A DNA stretch of 5,130 bases from an uncultured Balneolaceae bacterium (GCA_937982515.1 CALJMB010000209.1:1-5130), one strand, 5' to 3'; numbered from the stretch's first letter, positions 1 through 5,130 are shown. The notes: generated from the sequence alone by a model not told the origin. Program-made: numbers and translations.

Positions 1-90
1 ATCTGTGAAGCCAACTCCCCCCTGGCCTCGCAGCCTGAAAATCGGGGAGAGCGTCAGGGGCGGTGCTAAGACTTCCTGGCCGCTCAAAGG

Positions 91-117
91 CTTCCTGAGT
101 TTTAAAAATTCAGGAAG
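91..117. repeat. 27-bp near-perfect palindrome
   Basis: Two 13-nt arms, cttcctgagtttt and aaaattcaggaag, flank a single central A at 104. Twelve of 13 positions are complementary; the exception is the G99/T109 pair, which could still wobble-pair in RNA. As RNA the realistic form is an 8-bp stem (91-98 with 110-117) around an AU-rich loop. There is no T-run after the stem, so it is a poor intrinsic terminator. The symmetry would suit a protein-binding site or the edge of a dispersed element. Its function is unknown. Confidence 0.6.
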
Positions 118-197
118 GCTGCATGGCCGGCCGCTTCCCCGCTGCCGTACAGGATAATATCAACGATAACATTTGCCGCCCCCCGCCCCTCCCGGCT

Positions 198-417
198 CCG
201 GCCCTTCCCCATACCCCCTCCGGGGCAAGCCCGGGGCAAGTCCGGGCCATCGCCGGTATCCACCCGCCACACCTGCGCGGCATCTCCGGTACACCTTCGC
301 GCCCTGCACGAGGGTGTATCGAAGGGGTATCGAAGGAGTATCGAAGGTGTGCCGGGGTTGGCCCGGGGATGCCCCGGCGATGGCCCGGAGGGGGGCCGGA
401 CTTGGCCCGGGGAAAGC
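198..417. repeat. Degenerate 11-bp-period tandem array, CCGG/TCGA-headed
   Basis: Read in steps of 11 from position 220, eighteen consecutive units all have CG at unit positions 2-3. Eleven units begin CCGG (220, 231, 242, 253, 286, 352, 363, 374, 385, 396, 407) and three begin TCGA (319, 330, 341). The other four begin CCGC (264), GCGC (275), TCGC (297) and ACGA (308). The seven bases after each head vary but recur locally: ccggggcaag at 220 and 231, and gtatcgaagg at 316, 327 and 338. A further in-phase CCGG lies at 198, with the unit at 209 degenerate. CCGG, TCGA and GCGC are self-complementary, so the pattern is nearly the same on both strands and yields open frames in several frames. I do not recognise a named family. 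It could be a dispersed Bacteroidota intergenic repeat, a structured RNA or a phased protein-binding array. Confidence 0.8.
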
Positions 418-514
418 TTGGTGCAGGCCGGCACTATACTGGTTTTTAAATGCCTTATTATAACTTAATATATAATGCAAATAATCATGGCTCCTATTTC
501 CTGAAAGGCCTCCA

Positions 515-532
515 TTTCCCGGGTCAGGGAAA
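515..532. repeat. Small hairpin, 6-bp stem
   Basis: The sequence tttccc (515-520), a gggtca loop (521-526) and gggaaa (527-532) form a perfect 6-bp stem. The 3' arm can also pair imperfectly with tttcctga at 497-504. No T-tract follows, so this is not a convincing terminator. It is recorded only as structure in a repeat-rich stretch and may be chance. Confidence 0.3.
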
Positions 533-654
533 GAGGTATCCAGCGCTAAAGATACCGGAGAATAGATGCGGGGCCTGTGGAGATGGTCTGATCTGAAGGG
601 TTTACCTCATCCCTGCTCTCTGCCCCGCAGGGCTGTAGAGTTCTTCCAGGTTCT

Positions 655-751
655 AACGCGAACGGCCTGTCCGCCTGCCGCCTGATCCGTGCGTGCACCT
701 GTTTGAAGCGGCACGAGCGGATCGCGCCGGCGGCCGCAGGGCCGTTACGTT
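655..751. repeat. ~97-bp imperfect GC-rich inverted repeat
   Basis: The left arm (655-696) and right arm (711-751) match as reverse complements in blocks: aacggcc at 661-667 with ggccgtt at 740-746, cctgccgcc at 674-682 with ggcggccgcagg at 729-740 (3-nt gap), and a 13-nt inner block at 684-696 with 711-723 (11 of 13 paired). The outer aacg at 655-658 also pairs with cgtt at 748-751. The apical loop is the 14 nt at 697-710. It could fold as a long hairpin in RNA or as a cruciform. It has no coding content and no recognised riboswitch motif. A miniature mobile element or a structured non-coding RNA are both possible. Confidence 0.55.
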
Positions 752-767
752 CTGTATTCGGTCCGGC

Positions 768-837
768 CGAAACCTGTCAGGTTTGTCTTAGAACAGGATC
801 GATTTGCCCATATACAAGAGAAACCTGACAGGTTTCG
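768..837. repeat. Perfect 17-bp inverted repeat made of two 15-bp palindromes
   Basis: The sequence cgaaacctgtcaggttt at 768-784 is the exact reverse complement of aaacctgacaggtttcg at 821-837, separated by 36 nt. Each copy contains a palindrome, AAACCTG-N-CAGGTTT (770-784 and 821-835), whose two halves are perfect around one central base. The centres lie 51 bp apart, close to five helical turns. Two readings fit: a pair of operator-like sites for a dimeric regulator, or a dispersed palindromic repeat forming one 17-bp stem. From memory, AAACCTG/CAGGTTT palindromes are frequent between Bacteroidota genes, which favours the second reading, but I cannot check this here. Confidence 0.65.
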
Positions 838-928
838 ACTCAGCAATGGATAGAACGCAACAATCCCGGCGGGACGGAGGGGTTCCGACTGTAGCACAGC
901 CTTCCTGCAGCCCAAACGTAAGGCTGGC

Positions 929-964
929 TTGTTAATAATAAAATAACTTTCAGTTGTAACTTTG
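929..964 (+). promoter_or_regulatory. Candidate Bacteroidota-type promoter for the operon
   Basis: TAACTTTG at 957-964 is an exact match to the -7 consensus TAnnTTTG used by the primary sigma factor of Bacteroidota. A TTG at 929-931 could serve as the -33 element, but the 25-nt spacing is longer than the usual range of roughly 17-23. A near-copy, TAACTTTC, lies just upstream at 944-951. If used, transcription would start around 970 and give a leader of about 130 nt before the GTG start at 1104. The -7 box is good; the -33 box is weak. Confidence 0.35.
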
Positions 965-1103
965 GGGGTTCAATTCCGTATTTTGCGTCGCTCTGTCTGG
1001 ACGGGTATTTATTTGGAAATACCTCAGAACATGTAGCGTCTGCACACGGTTGTCCGTATAACTAAATTTTGTAACACATTTACAGCTCAAAAGATCATTT
1101 TCT

Positions 1104-3362
1104 GTGAAACAACTGCTTATCGTTTTTCTGTTCATCCCCGGCTTTGCCCTTGCCCAATCTCCCGCATCAATAAACGGATATGTAAAAGACGCCAATACCG
1201 GCGAGACGCTCATCTCCGCGAACGTTGCTTTGCAGGGCACCCGAAAAGGAACTTCTTCAAACGCTTCCGGCTATTTCAATATCAATGGCATAGAAGCGGG
1301 CTCTTATACTTTAGTGGCTTCATATATCGGTTATGAAAGTTACAGCCGGGAGGTTGAGCTTTCGCCCGGAGAAAATCTCCGTCTTAATGTTGAACTCGTT
1401 CCGGAGGGCTACCAGCTGGAAGAGGTAGTTGTGCAGTCGGAGCGGGAAAAGGAAGAACAAAAAGATATTGGCGTAAGCCATGTGCAGACCGAACTGATCA
1501 AAAAGGTGCCGGCTGTTTTTCAGGCCGATGTGTTTCGGTCTCTTCAGTTGCTGCCCGGAGTAAAAGCCTCATCTGATTTTTCCAGTGGGCTGTATATACG
1601 GGGCGGAAGTCCGGACCAGACGCTCATTCTGCTCGACCGCACCACCGTCTACAACCCCACCCACTTTTTCGGCTTCTTCTCCACCTTCAATCCCGACGCC
1701 ATAAAAGATATCCGGTTGCACAAGGGCGGATATCCCGCCGAATACGGGGGGCGTCTGGGCTCCGTCCTCACTATTTATAACAAAGACGGCAACAGAAATG
1801 AGTTTGAGGGATCGGCAACCCTGGGCATGCTGGCTTCCCGCTTCATGGTAGAAGGACCGTACGGCAAAGGTTCGTACATGTTTGCGATACGCCGCTCTAC
1901 CCTGGAGCCTTTGCTGGCCCTGCTGAGACAGACTGAAGATAACATTCCCGAAAATTTTTACTTTATGGATCTGAACGGGAAAGTTAACCTGGACGCGGAT
2001 GCTAATAACAAATTCTCTCTGGCTTTCTACTCCGGAATGGATAACCTCAGCCTGCCTTTTGGCTCCGATGCTTCGATCAGCCTAAACTATGGAAACCAGA
2101 CGCTGAGTACTCATTGGACCCATATCTTTTCGAACCGGGTGTTTGGAAATCTTACCCTGACCGGCTCCCGTTACTTCAACTTTCCCTCATTCAGCGCCGG
2201 CGGAACGGCTTTTAAGCGATCCAACAATATCTATGATTTCTCCGCCAAAGGAGACATCGAGTACACACCCGATGACCGCCATGAAATAAAAGCGGGGTTC
2301 TGGGCGGGATCGATGATCCTGAAGCTGGAAGATGTATTTGACGGAGAAGAGACCTTCCGTTCGCGCATACAGTCGACCTACGCCTCGTTGTACCTGCAAG
2401 ACACCTGGGCCCTCAGCGATCAGTGGGAGCTCTCTCCGGGTGTGCGCCTCAACTCGTTTAGCGAGGGGAACTTTGTGCGTATCGAACCACGGATCTCGGT
2501 TGAGTACAAACCTGTAGAAGTCATCCGGCTGCAGGCAGCGTACGGCAGGTACAATCAATTCCTTACTCTCATTTCCAACGAAGCTTTTACAGGCTTCGAC
2601 ACCTGGCTGACAACCGACGACGGGGTGCCTCCATCCTATGGAGACCAGTACGTGCTGGGTGTAAAAACTCAACCCTGGACAGGCTATGGTATGGATTTCG
2701 AAGTCTACTACCGTACTATGGAAGACCTGTTTGAACTGGATCCGTTCCTACCCGATGTTGCCGGGCTGGACTACGATGACCTGTTCAGATTCGGTTCGGG
2801 CTATGCCTACGGAGCGGAGTTTTTCTTTGAAAAGCGGGTAGGACGTCTTGGCGGCTTTCTGGGGTATACCTATAGCATAACGCGCCGCAAATATCCCGGT
2901 TATAATACTCCGATCGGCGAACCCGGCCGGGCTCAGTTCTATCCTCCCAAATACGACCGCACTCACGATGTGAACCTTGTGCTGGATTACAGGCTGAGCG
3001 GGCGCTGGACGGCCACGGCTTCGTTCAACTACGCCACGGGCCAGGCCTATACCAAACCCCTGGGCCGTACCGGCGCTTTTGATTTCCCCACTTCAAGCAG
3101 GGATCATGTGTACGATCAGCTGATCGTTGGGCGGGTTAACGCCTCCCGGCTTCCCGCTTACCACCGTCTGGATATCAGTTTCAGCCGTAAAGGCACCTTC
3201 TTTGGTATAGGAGAAAGCGAATGGCAATTTCAGCTCATCAACGCCTATTCACGGCGTAACATCTGGTTCTATAATTACGATCTGGATGAGAACCCCGTTG
3301 AGCGAGAACAAGTTCAACTGCTCCCTGCTTTACCTGTAATTTCTTATACTCTAAATTTTTAG
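1104..3362 (+). CDS. TonB-dependent outer-membrane receptor with carboxypeptidase-regulatory-like N-terminal domain
   Basis: This 752-residue protein should be an outer-membrane beta-barrel that imports a ligand using TonB/ExbBD energy; the ligand cannot be told from the sequence. Residues 1-18 form a signal peptide with a cleavage site after ALA, before Q18. Residues about 23-98 match the CarboxypepD_reg-like beta-sandwich (INGYVKDANTGETLISANV, then GYFNINGIEAGSYTL and YIGYE). LEEVVV at 105-110 is the usual linker into the plug. The plug covers about 120-225, with VFRSLQLLPGV, LYIRGGSPDQTLILLD and GGYPAEYGGRLGSVL. The rest is barrel, ending in the aromatic terminus ISYTLNF. No type IX secretion domain is present. 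The GTG start is the only usable one: an in-frame TAA lies at 1059, no other ATG/GTG/TTG occurs between, and the signal peptide begins there. No Shine-Dalgarno site is visible, which is normal in this group. The next gene starts 4 nt after its stop. The family call is firm and the substrate unknown. Confidence 0.93.
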   Translation: MKQLLIVFLFIPGFALAQSPASINGYVKDANTGETLISANVALQGTRKGTSSNASGYFNINGIEAGSYTLVASYIGYESYSREVELSPGENLRLNVELVPEGYQLEEVVVQSEREKEEQKDIGVSHVQTELIKKVPAVFQADVFRSLQLLPGVKASSDFSSGLYIRGGSPDQTLILLDRTTVYNPTHFFGFFSTFNPDAIKDIRLHKGGYPAEYGGRLGSVLTIYNKDGNRNEFEGSATLGMLASRFMVEGPYGKGSYMFAIRRSTLEPLLALLRQTEDNIPENFYFMDLNGKVNLDADANNKFSLAFYSGMDNLSLPFGSDASISLNYGNQTLSTHWTHIFSNRVFGNLTLTGSRYFNFPSFSAGGTAFKRSNNIYDFSAKGDIEYTPDDRHEIKAGFWAGSMILKLEDVFDGEETFRSRIQSTYASLYLQDTWALSDQWELSPGVRLNSFSEGNFVRIEPRISVEYKPVEVIRLQAAYGRYNQFLTLISNEAFTGFDTWLTTDDGVPPSYGDQYVLGVKTQPWTGYGMDFEVYYRTMEDLFELDPFLPDVAGLDYDDLFRFGSGYAYGAEFFFEKRVGRLGGFLGYTYSITRRKYPGYNTPIGEPGRAQFYPPKYDRTHDVNLVLDYRLSGRWTATASFNYATGQAYTKPLGRTGAFDFPTSSRDHVYDQLIVGRVNASRLPAYHRLDISFSRKGTFFGIGESEWQFQLINAYSRRNIWFYNYDLDENPVEREQVQLLPALPVISYTLNF

Positions 3363-3366
3363 CTCC

Positions 3367-4278
3367 ATGAACTATCTTGTAAAAACGGCTTTGGCCGGCA
3401 CACTTCTTCTGGCTACCGCCTGTGAACTCTATACCCAAGACGATTATGAAGAGCAATACGTTGTAGAATCGTACCTGGTGGCTAACCGGATACTGCCCCA
3501 GGTAAGGGTTTCGCGTACTCTGCCTGTGGAAGAGGAGTATTCGCTAAATAAAGCAGCTATCAACGATGCCGATGTTACCATAACGTTGCTCGATAACAAT
3601 GGAACTCCTGAAGCAACGTATACCTATGTATCGAAGGGAGACAGTGGCATTTACATCCCCGAGACTCCCGATGTTGTGCTGCCAAAACGCAGTTACGAAT
3701 TGCACGTCACGCTTCCGGCGGGTGATGAGGTTATGGCACAAACGCTGGTTCCCGGCTCATTTGAAATAGACGATGAGCAGGCCAGGAATTCCATTCCGTA
3801 TCAGTCGGAAGAGCAGCTGGAAATTGTCATAACAGGAAACGATCACGCCTACAACCGGCAGTCTTACTTTATCTTTACGGTTAATGTAATAGATCCGGAT
3901 CCGGACAATTTAACTCCGTTCTATAAAAGCCTGATCGAGGAACAAGACGTGGATATTGAAGATTTTTACGTAAACAGCTCCGGTATTGTAAACGAAGAGA
4001 ATTACGAGGAGAACCCTGATGGTACGCAGACATTACGGCTTCCCTGGATAGGAGTGGCTTTTTATGGAGAGAATGATGTTGTTGCCAATACCATTGATGA
4101 TAATATGTATGATTTTTTACGTTATCAAAGTGTACAGGGCGGGGGAACTACCTTACCGCCGGGTGAGATTCAAAATATTAAATACCACGTAGAAGGCGGA
4201 ATCGGCATATTCGGAAGTATGGCATCAGACACTATTCGTGTGAATATTGAAAGGCAAACAACAGATTCAGATGGGTAA
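3367..4278 (+). CDS. DUF4249 family outer-membrane lipoprotein
   Basis: A 303-residue protein with a lipoprotein signal: MNYLVKTALAGTLLLATAC, where LATAC is a good lipobox and Cys19 the predicted lipidated residue. The mature part begins ELYTQDDYEEQYVVESYL and continues into the DUF4249 pattern of short beta strands: VVESYLVANRILPQVRVSRTLPV, then DADVTITLLDNNG, then the C-terminal YDFLRYQSV and HVEGGIGIFGSMASDTIRVNI. DUF4249 proteins are repeatedly found directly downstream of carboxypeptidase-regulatory-domain TonB receptors in Bacteroidota, and this gene follows that arrangement at 4 nt spacing. By analogy with other receptor/lipoprotein pairs it may cap or assist the barrel at the outer membrane, but no activity is established for the family. 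Acidic residues shortly after Cys19 resemble Bacteroidota surface-export signals, though not an exact match. The length is within the family's normal range, with no sign of truncation. Confidence 0.87.
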   Translation: MNYLVKTALAGTLLLATACELYTQDDYEEQYVVESYLVANRILPQVRVSRTLPVEEEYSLNKAAINDADVTITLLDNNGTPEATYTYVSKGDSGIYIPETPDVVLPKRSYELHVTLPAGDEVMAQTLVPGSFEIDDEQARNSIPYQSEEQLEIVITGNDHAYNRQSYFIFTVNVIDPDPDNLTPFYKSLIEEQDVDIEDFYVNSSGIVNEENYEENPDGTQTLRLPWIGVAFYGENDVVANTIDDNMYDFLRYQSVQGGGTTLPPGEIQNIKYHVEGGIGIFGSMASDTIRVNIERQTTDSDG

Positions 4279-4279
4279 T

Positions 4280-5023
4280 ATGCACTGCTTACAAACCGGG
4301 TTGAGGCGTTTGGAATTCAGAATTCTACGCCAATCGGGCTTTAAATGGAAAGCTTTGTTTACCTCTTTTTTGCTGTGTATCCTGTTCACAAACATTTCCC
4401 CTCCCCTTCATGCCCAGCCGGCGAATGATTTTACGGCAGCCCGCATCAAGTACCGGGGCGGCGGAGACTGGTATAACGATCCCTCCTCTCTGAGAAACCT
4501 AATTGAATACGCTCAGGCCCGGGTACCCCTCTCTCTCAGCTCCGACTACCAGGATGTAGCGTTAGGCAGCCGGGACCTGTTTAATTATCCGTTTGCCTTC
4601 CTTACGGGCCACGGAACCATAAGTATCAACCAGGCGGAGGCATCTAACCTCAGGGAGTATCTTGACAGCGGAGGTTTTTTATACGTCGATGACGACTACG
4701 GTCTGGACGAGTCATTCCGCAAGATGGTTCAAACGGTGTACCCTGATGAAGAACTGATTGAGCTTCCGTTCGGTCATCCCATTTACCACCAGGTATTTGA
4801 TTTCCCTGACGGACCTCCCAAAATACATGAACACGACAACAAAGCTGCTCAGGGATTCGGCCTGTTCAGAAACGGCAGGCTGGTGATCTATTACACCTAT
4901 GAAAGCAATCTCGCAGATGGATGGGCTGATCCTGAAATACACAAAAACCCTGCTGCCCTGAGAGAAAAAGCCCTGCAGATGGGCACCAATATCCTTGTAT
5001 ATGCGTTTACCAGCGGACGGTGA
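4280..5023 (+). CDS. Secreted DUF4159 domain protein
   Basis: A 247-residue protein from the ATG at 4280; the function of the family is not established. A basic N-terminus (RRLEFRILRQSGFKWK) precedes a hydrophobic core (LFTSFLLCILFT) and a plausible signal-peptidase site after HA in PPLHAQ (residue 45), so it is likely periplasmic. The mature part is a complete DUF4159 domain with its hallmark motifs: GGGDWYNDPSSL near 60-71, LFNYPFAFLTGHG near 100-112, GGFLYVDDDYG near 131-141, HPIY near 166, KIHEHD near 181-186, YESNLADGW near 207-215 and MGTNI near 234. The TGHG segment followed by LREYLDSGGFL resembles class I glutamine amidotransferase/ThuA-like folds, but no catalytic Cys-His-Glu triad is evident. 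The start is uncertain: the frame is open from TTG 4247, with ATG at 4271 (8-nt overlap with the DUF4249 stop) and TTG at 4301 and 4310. I chose 4280 because it lies 1 nt after that stop and shortens an already long signal n-region. The stop codon TGA opens into a 7-bp repeat. Confidence 0.88.
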   Translation: MHCLQTGLRRLEFRILRQSGFKWKALFTSFLLCILFTNISPPLHAQPANDFTAARIKYRGGGDWYNDPSSLRNLIEYAQARVPLSLSSDYQDVALGSRDLFNYPFAFLTGHGTISINQAEASNLREYLDSGGFLYVDDDYGLDESFRKMVQTVYPDEELIELPFGHPIYHQVFDFPDGPPKIHEHDNKAAQGFGLFRNGRLVIYYTYESNLADGWADPEIHKNPAALREKALQMGTNILVYAFTSGR

Positions 5024-5077
5024 GGCTGGAGGCTGGAGGCTGGAGGCTGGAGGCTGGAGGCTGGAGGCTGGAGGCTG
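5022..5077. repeat. Heptanucleotide tandem repeat, 8 perfect GAGGCTG units
   Basis: Eight identical copies of GAGGCTG run without interruption, followed by a partial GA at 5078-5079. The first unit shares its GA with the TGA stop codon of the DUF4159 gene, so the array begins exactly at the end of the coding sequence. Because the stop is complete before the repeated part, copy-number change should not alter the DUF4159 protein. It would change the distance to whatever lies downstream in steps of 7 bp. Perfect identity suggests recent expansion by slippage, so copy number probably varies between strains. Confidence 0.92.
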
Positions 5078-5130
5078 GAAAATATGATGGGAGCAGAATG
5101 CAAAGTCAAGTGCCGGGGACTTCTGAATTC

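Larger units (their letters stand above)
1..1103. other. Gene-free, repeat-rich intergenic region
   Basis: I see no convincing gene in these 1.1 kb. Long open frames exist on both strands between about 100 and 480, but they overlap one another in several frames and translate to low-complexity Pro/Gly/Arg-rich text created by an 11-bp DNA repeat, so I treat them as artefacts. The region is a chain of distinct inverted or periodic repeats listed separately (91-117, 220-417, 515-532, 655-751, 768-837). Smaller inverted pairs are also present: gcggggc at 568-574 with gccccgc at 622-628, and agcctt at 898-903 with aaggct at 920-925. From about 930 onward the sequence turns AT-richer, as expected for the promoter and leader of the downstream operon. 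No tRNA, rRNA or recognised riboswitch consensus was seen. Confidence 0.7.

Noticed and set aside
2..157. Open frame running in from the left edge, ending at TAA 155-157, as the tail of an upstream gene
   Set aside because: The 51-residue translation (Pro/Arg/Gly-rich, passing through the 91-117 palindrome) matches no family I know. It may be open by chance, and the window edge prevents a test.
198..417. CRISPR-like array
   Set aside because: Conserved heads are about 4 bp with 7-bp intervals, far below CRISPR repeat and spacer sizes, and no cas gene is present.
102..480. Four overlapping open frames (96-110 codons) on both strands
   Set aside because: They overlap in different frames over the same DNA, encode Pro/Gly/Arg-rich low-complexity text with similar sequence on both strands, and are explained by the 11-bp repeat with CG-containing heads, which is poor in stop codons.
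640..1100. Cobalamin or TPP riboswitch upstream of the TonB receptor
   Set aside because: I looked for the conserved B12-box and TPP core motifs and did not find them, despite the strong hairpin at 655-751.
950..1240. 96-codon minus-strand frame across the operon leader
   Set aside because: It overlaps the promoter region and the signal-peptide coding part of the receptor, shows no domain, and is best read as a shadow.
2187..2672. 161-codon frame antisense to the receptor
   Set aside because: It lies wholly inside a confidently assigned TonB-receptor barrel and shows no recognisable motif.
5022..5077. CRISPR-like array
   Set aside because: The units are 7 bp and contiguous, without spacers; this is a simple tandem repeat.
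5103..5122. Terminator after the operon (aagtc/gactt stem)
   Set aside because: The stem is only 5 bp and has no T-run after it; the window ends too soon to exclude a terminator further on.
5084..5130. Start of a downstream gene at ATG 5084 or ATG 5098
   Set aside because: Both frames are open to the window edge (15 and 11 codons), and 5098 has a GGGAG a few bases upstream, but so short a stretch cannot be distinguished from chance.

Overview
The window looks like a chromosomal segment of a Bacteroidota-type (FCB group) bacterium. The evidence is the pairing of a TonB-dependent receptor carrying an N-terminal carboxypeptidase-regulatory-like domain with a DUF4249 lipoprotein, a secreted DUF4159 protein, the lack of clear Shine-Dalgarno sites, and a TAnnTTTG-type -7 promoter element. 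The moderate base composition would fit Balneolota/Rhodothermota-like lineages as well as classical Bacteroidota; I cannot assign a genus.

Layout. Positions 1-1103 hold no gene I can support. The stretch is a mosaic of repeats: a near-perfect 27-bp palindrome (91-117), a GC-rich array with an exact 11-bp period (core 220-417, in which every one of 18 consecutive units has CG at the same position), a small hairpin (515-532), a ~97-bp imperfect inverted repeat (655-751), and two copies of a 15-bp palindrome forming a perfect 17-bp inverted repeat (768-784 / 821-837). Sequence after about 930 becomes AT-richer, carries a candidate promoter, and leads into the first gene.

Positions 1104-5023 hold three same-strand genes packed as an operon: an outer-membrane TonB-dependent receptor (1104-3362, GTG start), a DUF4249 lipoprotein (3367-4278, 4 nt downstream), and a DUF4159 secreted protein (start near 4280, with ATG codons overlapping or abutting the previous stop). 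The receptor and lipoprotein are a familiar Bacteroidota pair thought to act together at the outer membrane on an unknown ligand. DUF4159 has no established function; its tight coupling here suggests, without proving, a related envelope role.

Positions 5022-5077 are eight perfect copies of a 7-bp repeat whose first unit begins inside the DUF4159 stop codon. The last ~50 bp contain no feature I can secure. The most unusual signals are the 11-bp array and the 7-bp array; the most plausible uncharacterised protein system is the three-gene envelope operon.
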